Part shown: one piece after another, positions 17,710 through 25,821 of the stretch
Layout of the letters: the number at the start of each line of letters is the position of its first letter
Numbering within the stretch: position 1 is the stretch's first letter
DNA from: VXMT01 sp965204835
Lineage (GTDB): Bacteria > Chloroflexota > Dehalococcoidia > UBA2979
NCBI GenBank assembly: GCA_965204835.1
Contig: OZ242017.1
Coordinates: forward strand, 2,418,001 to 2,482,000
DNA length: 64,000 nt
Direction: 5' to 3'
Made by a program: the position numbers and the translations under genes
The notes under the pieces: model-generated
The model's input: the letters and a program-made list of their open reading frames with translations, nothing else
Database searches by the model: none
What the model was told of the DNA's origin: nothing

Positions 17710-18074
17710 TCGGGTCGTGAGGCCAGCACCCAGTGCGGTTCCTCAAGGCAGGCGTGGTGGAGCACTACAACACCTACGTCCACACCAGCCTGGTCTAGCG
17801 CCTGCAGAACCTCCTCGGCAGTGTCGGCATGAGCGAGGACAGTCTTCCTCAGGACTCCAACCCACTGATCGGGGTAGCGCCGCTTCAGGTCCTCGCGGTG
17901 AGCCTCCACGTACTTCAGGCCGGCTTCGTATATGCGCCCCCGCTCCGCGGAGGCCTCGATCCCCCCAAAGGGCTCGAGGAGTTCTTCCGCCTCTTCACCT
18001 GTGATGATCCGAACCACGTGTGCGTGCGTCCCATCTGTGGGCGCCGGGGGAGCGGCGCCGTGCCCACTGCACAT
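17697..18074 (-). CDS. Small protein with DUF5678-like region, partner of the retropepsin
   Basis: The protein has 125 residues. The centre, YPDQWVGVLRKTVLAHADTAEEVLQAL, resembles the DUF5678 pattern (aromatic-x-x-W-V-x-V...V-x-x...EVL). The flanks are not recognised. The stop overlaps the retropepsin-like gene by 13 bases, so the two are co-expressed and may act together, for example as substrate or regulator and protease. GAGG lies 8 bases before the ATG. The region upstream (18075-18130) is locally AT-rich and likely holds the promoter. Confidence 0.6.
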   Translation of the reverse strand: MCSGHGAAPPAPTDGTHAHVVRIITGEEAEELLEPFGGIEASAERGRIYEAGLKYVEAHREDLKRRYPDQWVGVLRKTVLAHADTAEEVLQALDQAGVDVGVVVLHHACLEEPHWVLASRPECHG

Positions 18075-18175
18075 GCAGGGTACCTCAGATCCTTATTCGT
18101 TACGTTCATAAGACGGGACAATCCCTGGAGAAATCCGGGACGAGTTGCGAGCCTCGGAACGCCCCGCAGCCCTGC

Positions 18176-20680
18176 TCAACGCACGCTCTGGTCGTACTCC
18201 GTCCCGATGTGGCCGAGCTCCTCGAACCGCCGGTACTCAGCCTCGCTGAAGCCCAGCAACTCGCGGTAGACGTACTCGTTGTGCTCGCCGAGCAGCGGGG
18301 CGGGGCGCGCGGGCGGCTCCGGCGTCGCGCCTGCCTTCCACGCCCGCCCGACGTACCGATGCGTCCCCGCTTGGGGCGTCGAGATGGTCTGGAAGAACCC
18401 TCGCTCGTCGTGGTGGCGGTCCTCGTAGGCATCGGCGTCGTCCATGACCGCACCCGCCGGGATGCCCTCGTACTGCAGGCGCTGCATGACCCACCGTGCG
18501 TCGCGCACCGCGGTCCACTCCCCGATGATCGCGTCCAGCTCCCCACGGTTCGCGTACCGGCTCGCCATGTCGCGGAACCGCGGATCGTCGACGAGGTCCT
18601 CGCGGCGCATCGCGGCGCAGAGGCGCTGCCACTCCTCCTCGGTGCGCACGGCGATGGCGACCCATTTGTCGAGGCCGTGCGCGGGGTAGACGTTGTGCGG
18701 GGCCAGCCAGAAGTGGTCGTTGCCCATCTTCTCCCAGAGCCGCCCGTTCATCGTGTAGTCCATGACGAAGTCGCCGAGCAGCGGCACGAAGTTCTCGGCT
18801 GTCGCCAGCTCGACCATCAGCCCCTTGCCGGTCCGCTCGCGATAGCGCAGCCCCATCAGGAACGCGTAGGCGGAGCCGACCCCGGACGCGGCGTCCGAGG
18901 GCACCCCCGTCGGCGCGTACTCGTAGCTCAGTTCCGGGTACGACCGGATCGCGGGGTGGCCGGTGAGCGCCTCCATGTGGTTCCCGAACGTGCGGTAGCC
19001 GCGGTACGGCCCCTCGACGCCGAATGCCGGGATGCGCACCATCACGAGGCGTGGGTTCACGCTCCCGAGCTGCTCCCAGCTCACGCCGTGCTTCTCGATG
19101 TTCGGCGGCAGGTTGTTCTCCATCAGCCCGTCGGAGACCTCGACGAGCCGGTGCAGCACCTCCTGGCCCTCGGGCCGCGTGAGGTCGAGGGTCATCGAAA
19201 GCTTGTTGCGGGCGTGGTGGTTGAACGTGCCGGCGCGGTTCCACGGCCGCTCGCCGGGCTCGTCGTCCGGGTACGCCGAGGCGATGCTCGCCTGCGAGGC
19301 GATCAGCGAGGCGGGCGGACGCGCGACGGTGCCGCGCGTGTTCGAGGCGAAGTGGTGCAGCGACTCGACGCGGATCACCTCGGCGCCCCACTCGGCAAGA
19401 TGCATCGTCGAGTACGGCCCGGCGAAGACGACCGTGAAGTCGAGGATGCGCATGCCCTCCAGCGGCAGCCGCTCGCGCCTCGGAGGCGTCGAGGGGGCGC
19501 GGGCGGCCCGGCGCGGCAGGCCATCGAGCACCTCGGCGGTGTGTTCGCCCAGCCGCGGCGCCCGGCGGCGCTTCGGCATCGGCTCGTCGTCGCGGTAGAG
19601 GGTGTGGTGGTATCCGGGGTACTGGACCGGGCCGGTCTCGGGGTGGTCGATGGTCTGGAAGAAGCGCCGGTACGTGAAGTTCTCGTCGTCGAGCAGGTCG
19701 GCGATGGTGTTGATCGGCCCGCCGAGCACGCCGTACTGCTGCGAGATGTCGCGGATCTCGCGCTTCGTGCGCTCGGCCATCCAGGGCAGCAGGTAGTCGA
19801 GGAACTGCTCGTAGCGCCCGGGCTTGGAGCGTTCGGCGAGCGTGCCCCACTCCTCGGTCTCGAGGAGGTCCTCGCGGCCGATCATGCGCAGCGTGCGGTC
19901 GAGCCGGTCGGCACTGCCGCCCATCATGTAGAAGCCGTCCTTGCACGGGAGCGTGCCGGCCCCGACCGACCATCCGAGCGGCATCCGGCTGAGGATGCGT
20001 CCCGCGTACTGGTACCCGATGAGCCGCGACAGCCGCATGTCGATCGAGTGCGCCGCCGTCTCGTAGGCGCTCACGTCCAGGTGCTCGCCGTGCCCGGTCT
20101 CCTCCGCCGCACGCAGCGCGACGGCGGTGGCGAGCGCGGCCGAGTAGCCCGTGTGGTAGAGGGTCACGCGGCCCGCGGTCTTGAGCGGGTAGTGGTCGGC
20201 GTTCCCCGAGCTCGCCATCGGCCCGCCCATGGCGTAGAGCGTGAGGTCCATACCCTCGAAGTCCCGGTACGGGCCGGTCTGCCCGAAGTTGGTGATGGAG
20301 GTCATCACGAGCTTCGGCTGCACCTCGCGCAGCGCCTCGTAGCCAAGCCCGAGCCGGTCCATCACGCCGGGCCGGTAGTTCTCGACGAGCACATCGGCCG
20401 TTGCGACAAGGTCGAGGAGGTGCTCGCGGCCCTCGTCGGTGCGGAGGTCGAGGATGACGCTACGCTTGTTGGTGTTGAGGAACAGGAACACGCCGGAGCG
20501 GTCGAGGCCGGGGACGTCGCCGAAGAACGGTGGGAGCGCCCGGGCGGGGTCGCCGCCGGGCCGCTCGACCTTGATCACCTCGGCGCCCGAGTCGGCGAGG
20601 ACGCGCGTGCAGAAGGGGCCCGCCGCGTGTTGCGTCAGGTCGATCACGCGCACGTCGTCCAGCGGCATGAGTGCGGTCAT
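18176..20680 (-). CDS. Tandem class III CoA transferase (CaiB/BaiF) with two fused halves
   Basis: The 834-residue protein contains two CaiB/BaiF domains, about residues 1-390 and 415-834. Each begins with the diagnostic start (VRVIDLTQHAAGPFCTRVLA and MRILDFTVVFAGPYSTMHLA). The second half has the catalytic-Asp segment VPSDAASGVGSAYAF. The aligned segment of the first half reads RVTLYHTGYSAALAT, with leucine in place of Asp, so only one half looks able to form the acyl anhydride. The enzyme probably moves CoA between carboxylic acids. A TAGAAT -10 lies 15 bases before the start (20696-20701), with no clear ribosome site, so the message is nearly leaderless. Confidence 0.9.
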   Translation of the reverse strand: MTALMPLDDVRVIDLTQHAAGPFCTRVLADSGAEVIKVERPGGDPARALPPFFGDVPGLDRSGVFLFLNTNKRSVILDLRTDEGREHLLDLVATADVLVENYRPGVMDRLGLGYEALREVQPKLVMTSITNFGQTGPYRDFEGMDLTLYAMGGPMASSGNADHYPLKTAGRVTLYHTGYSAALATAVALRAAEETGHGEHLDVSAYETAAHSIDMRLSRLIGYQYAGRILSRMPLGWSVGAGTLPCKDGFYMMGGSADRLDRTLRMIGREDLLETEEWGTLAERSKPGRYEQFLDYLLPWMAERTKREIRDISQQYGVLGGPINTIADLLDDENFTYRRFFQTIDHPETGPVQYPGYHHTLYRDDEPMPKRRRAPRLGEHTAEVLDGLPRRAARAPSTPPRRERLPLEGMRILDFTVVFAGPYSTMHLAEWGAEVIRVESLHHFASNTRGTVARPPASLIASQASIASAYPDDEPGERPWNRAGTFNHHARNKLSMTLDLTRPEGQEVLHRLVEVSDGLMENNLPPNIEKHGVSWEQLGSVNPRLVMVRIPAFGVEGPYRGYRTFGNHMEALTGHPAIRSYPELSYEYAPTGVPSDAASGVGSAYAFLMGLRYRERTGKGLMVELATAENFVPLLGDFVMDYTMNGRLWEKMGNDHFWLAPHNVYPAHGLDKWVAIAVRTEEEWQRLCAAMRREDLVDDPRFRDMASRYANRGELDAIIGEWTAVRDARWVMQRLQYEGIPAGAVMDDADAYEDRHHDERGFFQTISTPQAGTHRYVGRAWKAGATPEPPARPAPLLGEHNEYVYRELLGFSEAEYRRFEELGHIGTEYDQSVR

Positions 20681-20768
20681 CAGTCGTCGGGGCGGATTCT
20701 ACGCGGTCGGCCGGGCGCCGTTGTGGGATCCCTCGATGGTCAGTGGGTGGCGAGGGGTGGAGATCGGA

Positions 20769-20809
20769 CATGGACTAGTCTAGACTAGTCTGGACTAGAC
20801 TAGTCCATG
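20769..20809. promoter_or_regulatory. 41-bp palindromic operator with 10-bp periodic ACTAG units
   Basis: Arms 20769-20783 and 20795-20809 are a perfect 15-bp inverted repeat. ACTAG recurs at 20774, 20784 and 20794, that is once per helical turn. It covers the likely -10 (TAGACT, 20797-20802) of the toxin-antitoxin operon, the expected place for autorepression by the Phd-type antitoxin. Confidence 0.8.
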
Positions 20810-20821
20810 TTTGGAGGGACG

Positions 20822-21106
20822 ATGACGACCGAACACACCGAGACTCGCCCCGCCTGGACCATCGCCGAGGCCAAGGCCCGCCTCTCGGAGATCTTGCGTC
20901 TCGCCGAGGAGGAAGGCCCGCAGCGCATCGGCGTCCGCAACGCCTTCGTCGTCGTGCCCGAGCACGTGTGGCAGGAGCGCGAGCCGGAACCGGAATTGTC
21001 ACTGGGCCAGTGGCTCGTCCGAAACATGCCGCGCGGCACGAACCTCGAAGTCCCCGACCGCCACTCGAATAGGCCGATTCCGTTCATCGATGACGACGAC
21101 GCATGA
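20822..21106 (+). CDS. Phd/YefM-type antitoxin
   Basis: The 94-residue protein's N-terminal region (WTIAEAKARLSEILRLAEEEGPQRIGVRNAFVVVPEHVW) is the Phd/YefM fold, which binds DNA as a dimer. The C-terminal tail is extended and acidic, as expected for the toxin-neutralising part. ATG 20822 is chosen because GGAGGG (20812-20817) precedes it; ATG 20807 lies inside the operator palindrome. It overlaps the toxin gene by 4 bases, and antitoxin-first order is standard. It likely represses its own promoter through the upstream palindrome. Confidence 0.88.
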   Translation: MTTEHTETRPAWTIAEAKARLSEILRLAEEEGPQRIGVRNAFVVVPEHVWQEREPEPELSLGQWLVRNMPRGTNLEVPDRHSNRPIPFIDDDDA

Positions 21107-21540
21107 CCGGATTCGTCCTCGACACCAACGTGGTCTCAGAGACGACACGCGAACTTCCGGATCGGAGGGTCGTTGAGTTCCTCGACCAGCCGTTCGGGAT
21201 CTGGCTGCCCTCAATGGTCGTGCACGAGCTCGAGTTCGGCTTGCAGCTCCTTCCAGCGGGGCAGCGGCGCGATCGGCTCGCCGCCGCGCACGAACGTATC
21301 CTGCGTGCGTACGGCGAGCGCATCCTCGCCATGGATCGGCCAGCAGCGGAATGGGCGGCGCGGTTCCGAGCAGACGCGCGGCGAATCGGACGTGTTCTCG
21401 ACCTGGGTGACGCGTTGATTGCCGGCACCGCGCGGGCGAACGACCTCGCCATCGCCACCCGCAACGTGCGCGACTTCGAGGGACTGGATGTCGAGGTCGT
21501 GAACCCCTGGGAGCCGCTCCCACCGACAACGTCCCCATGA
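21103..21540 (+). CDS. PIN-domain toxin (VapC/FitB type)
   Basis: The 145-residue PIN ribonuclease has the acidic catalytic set: FVLDTNVVSE near the N-terminus, HELEFGLQLLP in the centre, and DLGDALIAGTARAND plus TRNVRDFEG toward the C-terminus. All expected acidic residues are present, so it looks active. Pairing with a Phd-type rather than AbrB-type antitoxin matches the FitAB-like subclass. The gene is translationally coupled to the antitoxin (4-base overlap). Confidence 0.9.
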   Translation: MTGFVLDTNVVSETTRELPDRRVVEFLDQPFGIWLPSMVVHELEFGLQLLPAGQRRDRLAAAHERILRAYGERILAMDRPAAEWAARFRADARRIGRVLDLGDALIAGTARANDLAIATRNVRDFEGLDVEVVNPWEPLPPTTSP

Positions 21541-21571
21541 CGCCACGGCGATGACTCCGTAGGCTGGCGAC

Positions 21572-21685
21572 ATGAACCTCCTCGAAGACCCCGGCCGCTT
21601 CCACTGGAAGTGGATCGTCATCGCCGTCGGCTTGCTCGTCGTCTACGCCATCGAGCGCTCCGTCCGCACGGGCGGGCTGTTCTAG
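21572..21685 (+). CDS. 37-residue single-pass membrane protein
   Basis: A short frame encodes a polar N-terminus (MNLLEDPGRFHWKW), one hydrophobic helix of about 15 residues and a basic tail ending RSVRTGGLF. The inside-positive pattern suggests an N-out, C-in membrane peptide. A weak TAGGCT hexamer (21560-21565) is close upstream. It precedes the methyltransferase by 28 bases on the same strand. Function is unknown, and the call rests on composition only. Confidence 0.4.
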   Translation: MNLLEDPGRFHWKWIVIAVGLLVVYAIERSVRTGGLF

Positions 21686-21713
21686 CCCCGCACGCCCGAG
21701 GCGCGACCTCTCC

Positions 21714-22793
21714 ATGGACCTGTCGCACCCCTCTGCCATCGAGCGCTGGCTGCTCGACCACGCCTCGCCCGAGCCGCTCGACTCCGCGCGCGCGCTCTAC
21801 GCGCTCATGCCGCGCCAGCGCGGCGGCCAGCTTCCGTTCGTCGACGTGCCTTACGACGCCCGCCGCGAGGAGCACTGGGCCGACGCCGCCCGCGTCGCCG
21901 ACTACACCTCGCACGCGCCCGAGGGCGCCCGGCGAGTCCTCGACATCGGGCCCGGCGACGGCTGGCCCGCGCTCCCCGTCGCCGCCGCGCGCCCCGACCT
22001 CGAGGTCATCGGCGTCGACCCCGCCGCACCGCGGACAGTGGTCTGCGCCGCCAACGCCGCCCGGCTCGGCCTCGGCAACGCCTCGTTCGTCACGGGCGAC
22101 GCGGCCGCGCTGCCGCTCGCCGGCGACTCGGTCGACCTCGTCACGGCGGCCTCGGCGCTGGAGGAGGTAGCCGACCCGGCGGCCGTCTTCGCCGAGCTGC
22201 GCCGCGTGCTGCGCGACGGTGGCGTGCTCCGCGCCTCGTACCAGGACTGGCGCCTCGCGGCGCCGACGATCGAGACCGTGCTGCTGTGGGACGGCGTCGC
22301 AGCGCAGGGTACCTCCGAGACAATGCCGCTGCGCCTCTACACCTACGTGCACCGCCTCCAGGAGCCCGCCGTCGAACGGCGGTGGACCCTCGAACTCCCC
22401 GCTGAGGGAGCTGCCGCTGCCCTCCACCAACGGGCGCTCGAGGCATCCGCCGCGGGCCGCCGCGCATACGGCGAGACGCTGCTCACGCCGTCGCTCGCCG
22501 CGGAACTCGGCGTGCCGCTGCTCGAACGCCTGGCGCCGCTCGCGCGGCGCACCACGGTCGTGGAGATGCGCAGGTGGACGACGGAGTGGCTGGTCGCTGC
22601 GCTGGAGGCGGCCGGCTTCCGCGACGTACGGGCCACAGCCCACCCCGGTGACATCGCGCGCCACGTCGGGCGCGAGCTGATCGCGCGCGGCGACGTGGAC
22701 GCGGTGGCCCCGCACTTCGCAGCCCTCACGACCGCGATAGGGGTCGCGGCGGGGCGCCGGCCCGGTCGCGAGATGGTCGCCGCGCGGCGCTGA
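21714..22793 (+). CDS. Class I SAM-dependent methyltransferase
   Basis: The 359-residue protein has motif I VLDIGPGDGWPALPVAAA, the acidic loop LEVIGVDPAAP, FVTGDAAALPLAGDSVDLVTAASALEEV and LRRVLRDGGVLRASYQDW, the Rossmann-fold methyltransferase order. The roughly 150 residues after the core are unlike common families, so the acceptor is unknown. The ribosome site is weak (GAGGCG, 13 bases away). It is convergent with the GYD gene. Confidence 0.85.
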   Translation: MDLSHPSAIERWLLDHASPEPLDSARALYALMPRQRGGQLPFVDVPYDARREEHWADAARVADYTSHAPEGARRVLDIGPGDGWPALPVAAARPDLEVIGVDPAAPRTVVCAANAARLGLGNASFVTGDAAALPLAGDSVDLVTAASALEEVADPAAVFAELRRVLRDGGVLRASYQDWRLAAPTIETVLLWDGVAAQGTSETMPLRLYTYVHRLQEPAVERRWTLELPAEGAAAALHQRALEASAAGRRAYGETLLTPSLAAELGVPLLERLAPLARRTTVVEMRRWTTEWLVAALEAAGFRDVRATAHPGDIARHVGRELIARGDVDAVAPHFAALTTAIGVAAGRRPGREMVAARR

Positions 22794-22800
22794 TCTGGCG

Positions 22801-23091
22801 CTACGAGGGGCCGATGATGCGCTGCATCTCCTCGTCGGTGAACGCGCGCAGCGTCTCACTGGTGACGTTGCCCGTCTGCGCGATGTTGAACGCGCCGTTC
22901 ATCATCGCCTCCTCGCTGGGCGCGTTGACGACCGTGACGAGGTCGTAGTGGCCCTGCGTCCAGTAGTGGCCGAGCACCTCGAAGCCCGCGGCCTCGTTGA
23001 GCTCGCGGATCTCGTCGGCGCGGTGCACGGTCTCCTTGAGTCGCTTGCGGCCTTCGTCGGTGAACCGGTAGAGCACGACGTAGCGCGGCAT
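22801..23091 (-). CDS. GYD domain protein
   Basis: The 96-residue protein matches the GYD family (PRYVVLYRFTDEGRKRLKET, GHYWTQGHYDLVTVVNAPSEEAMM). These are dimeric ferredoxin-like-fold proteins of unknown biochemical role. A near-perfect AGGAGGAG ribosome site precedes ATG 23091, and in-frame codons further upstream are not conserved. It appears monocistronic. Confidence 0.85.
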   Translation of the reverse strand: MPRYVVLYRFTDEGRKRLKETVHRADEIRELNEAAGFEVLGHYWTQGHYDLVTVVNAPSEEAMMNGAFNIAQTGNVTSETLRAFTDEEMQRIIGPS

Positions 23092-23232
23092 CGCTCTCCT
23101 CCTCGCCTGCCCCGCGAGCGTACCGCCGCACAGCGGCTGCGAGTAGCCACGATCCCGAGGCGCCGACGGGTCACGCGTCGAGCGCTTCGTCTTCGGCACC
23201 GCCCGGCAGCGATACAGATGCGGCAGCCGGGG

Positions 23233-23628
23233 TCAGGGCTGCCGCAACTCAGGGAAGTAGGTCCGGTAGAAGCCACGGTCGCGCGTCAGGAAGGCGTCGG
23301 CGGCGACCACGGCGTGAGCACCGATGAGGAAGTCCGGAACGACACGCGTCCTTGGACCTCCCGCCCGGCGGTAGCGCTTCCAGCGCAGCCCGCCCTCGTA
23401 CGCGATCGCCGTGTTGATCGATACGGTCGCAACATTCAGGTCGCGCAGAGCCTGGTCGAGCCCGGCGCGGTCAGGGAAGGCGGGCACGAGTTCCGCGTAC
23501 ACGACATCGCACGCCACGATCGCGCCCGCGTCGTATGCGGCTCGCATCCGTTCTCGCGACTCCGCATGGTGCGAAGACTCGGACTGGAACAAGTCCAGCA
23601 GGACGCTGGTATCGACGGCGGTGATCAC
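23233..23628 (-). CDS. PIN-domain toxin (VapC type)
   Basis: The 131-residue PIN ribonuclease has AVDTSVLLDLF (first Asp), VVYAELVPAF (Glu), VVPDFLIGAHA (Asp) and LTRDRGFYRTYFP (C-terminal Asp region). It is the second gene of a toxin-antitoxin operon and overlaps the AbrB-type antitoxin by 4 bases. It likely cleaves RNA when the antitoxin is degraded. It differs clearly from the other PIN protein in this window, so the two are independent modules. Confidence 0.88.
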   Translation of the reverse strand: MITAVDTSVLLDLFQSESSHHAESRERMRAAYDAGAIVACDVVYAELVPAFPDRAGLDQALRDLNVATVSINTAIAYEGGLRWKRYRRAGGPRTRVVPDFLIGAHAVVAADAFLTRDRGFYRTYFPELRQP

Positions 23629-23846
23629 CGGCCGCGAGCCTCTTCGATGTACTCGTCGATGTCGGTGTCGAATACGCCGTCAAGGATCCCGGCGACGCGG
23701 TCGACCGGGTGCTCGCTGCCCGCCCGCTTCCGGATCAGCAGCCCATCATCCGTGGGAGTTATCTCGACCTCGACGTTGTGGTTCATCCCGAACCGATCGC
23801 GCAGCGCCTTCGGGATCGTGATCTGGCCCCGTTCGGAGATCTTCAT
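23625..23846 (-). CDS. AbrB/SpoVT-type antitoxin
   Basis: The 73-residue protein's first 45 residues form the swapped-hairpin AbrB domain (MKISERGQITIPKALRDRFGM...VEVEI). The tail (GILDGVFDTDIDEYIEEARGR) is the toxin-binding helix. It is translationally coupled to the PIN toxin. An inverted repeat just upstream (23856-23890), next to a TATGAT -10, is the probable autoregulatory site. Confidence 0.88.
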   Translation of the reverse strand: MKISERGQITIPKALRDRFGMNHNVEVEITPTDDGLLIRKRAGSEHPVDRVAGILDGVFDTDIDEYIEEARGR

Positions 23847-23855
23847 CGGCCTGCC

Positions 23856-23890
23856 TTGGTATGAAACGTGTACCCCGAGATTCGTACCAA
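23856..23890. promoter_or_regulatory. Inverted-repeat operator of the AbrB/PIN module
   Basis: The arms TTGGTATGAA (23856-23865) and TTCGTACCAA (23881-23890) match at 9 of 10 positions around a 15-base spacer. On the minus strand TATGAT at 23895-23900 is a good -10, so the repeat covers the transcription start, an expected repressor position. Confidence 0.6.
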
Positions 23891-23917
23891 CTCTATCATA
23901 CTGCGGGTTCTCGTCGG

Positions 23918-25672
23918 CTACTCGTAGATCACGTCCCCGCGGTGCAGGCGGTACGCCGTGTCGTACGTCTGCTCCGCCGAGCGCACCGTCGGCGAGTGCG
24001 CCGTCAGGAACCGCGCCGCACCGATCAGCACGTGCCCGCCCTCCGGCCGCTCACCGAAGTGCTCCGCCAGCCGCACCGCCGCCTCGAAGATCTGGAACTC
24101 GTGGAACCCCGAGTCCTCCCGCAGCAGCGCCGTCCCCAGCCCCGCGACCAGATCGTCGCGGCGGCCCGCCGCGAGCAGGTCGGCGGCGTGGCTCGCGGTC
24201 TCGTCGACGCGCTGCTGACGGTCGAACTCCGCGAGCAGCGCCCCGAGGTCGCCCGCGCCGTTGCCATTCCTCGCAAGGTGCGGGATCGGCTGCTTCGGCA
24301 CGTTGAGGAACCGGTCGAGGTACACCGCCGCCGCGCCGTGCAGCACCCCTCGCGCCAGCTCGCGCGAGGGCGCGCGCCGCATCGCCTGGAACAGCGCGTG
24401 GGCGTACGTGAACGTGTGGTGCACCGTGTCCCAGTCGCCGAACTCGTTCGCGACGTGGAAGTGCACCGCGCGCCGAGCCGCGGCGTACGCGACGGCCGCC
24501 GAGAGCTCGACGAGCGTCGCGCCCTCGCGCGCCGCCTCGACGACCCCGTGCAGCGAGACGCGCGGCTCGTCGTCGAGGATCGACTCGGCGAGGGGGAGGT
24601 GGCCGTCCCACGCCTCGTTGCGCTCGCCGCCCTCGGCGAGTGCGGAGTCGAGGGCCGCGTCGGCCTCGGCGATGAGGCCCGGCAGGTCTACCGGGTGCTG
24701 CCAGCTCGCCGCCTCCTCCATGCGCTCGGCGCCGGCGATGAGCGGGATCATGCTCGGCAGGACCGCCTCGGCGTGCTCCCACCCGACGTGATCGACGAGC
24801 TCGAAGGCCTTGTTCGCGAAGTCGAGCGTGTGACCCACGTCCATGAAGACGTGGTCCGTGCTCGCCGCGAACACCATGTCCGCGACCTGCTCCGGCGCGA
24901 GGTCGATCGCGACCGCGGTGCGCAGCGCGCGCTCCGCCGGGTCCTGCGAGCGCGTCTCCATGAAGCGCCGGAACCACGCGCGGTACATCTCCGGCCGATG
25001 CTCCGAGGTCTCCAGCGGGTCGAGGTCGAAGTCCGGCGGCTCACCCGCCGTCGAGCGCGCGACGTGCATGAGGCCCTGGTAGAGCGCGCGCGGGCGGTCC
25101 TCCTCGGCGAGCACGTGCAGCGTGTTCGCCATCGCGGTGAGGATCGAGAGACCGGTGCTCCACCCGCTCGCGCGGTTGCGCGTCCCGAACAGCGCGGCGC
25201 GCTCCAGCAGCGGCCCGGTCGCGCCCAGCTCATGGAGCCCGATGACGGACTTGGCGAGGACGAGCCGGATGTTCTGCTCCAGCCCCTCGTCGAGCTTGCG
25301 CAGCCAGTGCGCCTCGCGGTCCGACTCGCGCGGCACGGGATCCACCCACACGTCGCCGTCGCGCACCTCGACGTCAAACGAGGTCACGTCGTCCGCGAAC
25401 GGGTCGAAGGTCGAGCCGCCGGCGAGGTCGAAGCGGGCGTGGTGCCAGTGGCAGGTGAGGATGCCGTTGCGGATCGTGCCCTGGCTCAGCGGGAAGCCCA
25501 TGTGCGGGCAGCGGTTATCGAGCGCGTAGACCTCGCCGCCCACGACGAAGACGACGATGGTGCGGCCCCCGGCCGAGACCACGCGCGGAGCACCGCCTTC
25601 GAGGTCGGCGAGCGGCCCGACGTGGACCGTCGCGCCGCTGCTGGTCTCGCTGCGGGGAGTGGTGGTCGTCAT
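23918..25672 (-). CDS. Rieske [2Fe-2S] domain fused to a large helical domain
   Basis: The 584-residue protein's residues about 15-115 form a Rieske ferredoxin domain with both cluster motifs, NRCPHMGFPLSQG and TCHWHHARFDL. The remaining roughly 450 residues are mostly helical, with many histidines in conserved-looking contexts (VGHTLDFANKAFELVDHVGWEHAE, HFHVANEFGDWDTVHHTFTYAHA). They match no catalytic domain I recognise and lack the mononuclear-iron motif of classic ring hydroxylases. The start at 25672 follows GGGAGG, and a TATACT -10 lies at 25702-25707. An oxidoreductase role is inferred only from the cluster. Confidence 0.8.
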   Translation of the reverse strand: MTTTTPRSETSSGATVHVGPLADLEGGAPRVVSAGGRTIVVFVVGGEVYALDNRCPHMGFPLSQGTIRNGILTCHWHHARFDLAGGSTFDPFADDVTSFDVEVRDGDVWVDPVPRESDREAHWLRKLDEGLEQNIRLVLAKSVIGLHELGATGPLLERAALFGTRNRASGWSTGLSILTAMANTLHVLAEEDRPRALYQGLMHVARSTAGEPPDFDLDPLETSEHRPEMYRAWFRRFMETRSQDPAERALRTAVAIDLAPEQVADMVFAASTDHVFMDVGHTLDFANKAFELVDHVGWEHAEAVLPSMIPLIAGAERMEEAASWQHPVDLPGLIAEADAALDSALAEGGERNEAWDGHLPLAESILDDEPRVSLHGVVEAAREGATLVELSAAVAYAAARRAVHFHVANEFGDWDTVHHTFTYAHALFQAMRRAPSRELARGVLHGAAAVYLDRFLNVPKQPIPHLARNGNGAGDLGALLAEFDRQQRVDETASHAADLLAAGRRDDLVAGLGTALLREDSGFHEFQIFEAAVRLAEHFGERPEGGHVLIGAARFLTAHSPTVRSAEQTYDTAYRLHRGDVIYE

Positions 25673-25701
25673 GATGCGCCTCCCGGGAGTCACTACGGTC
25701 G

Positions 25702-25707
25702 AGTATA
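25702..25707 (-). promoter_or_regulatory. -10 element TATACT for the Rieske fusion gene
   Basis: On the minus strand TATACT lies 29 bases before the start codon. The -35 region has no clear hexamer. Confidence 0.5.
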
Positions 25708-25821
25708 GGAGCGCGGCCAACCCTTGCCGCCGCGTCCCGCGGGAGCCGACGCTCCTCGCGGCTGTGCGATGATCGGCGGCGAACTACACGACCTGAACAA
25801 GAACCAGGGACGGAGAAGGCG

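Noticed and set aside
18020..20788. 922-codon plus-strand frame across the tandem CoA transferase
   Set aside because: No family signature; the opposite strand has two complete CaiB/BaiF domains.
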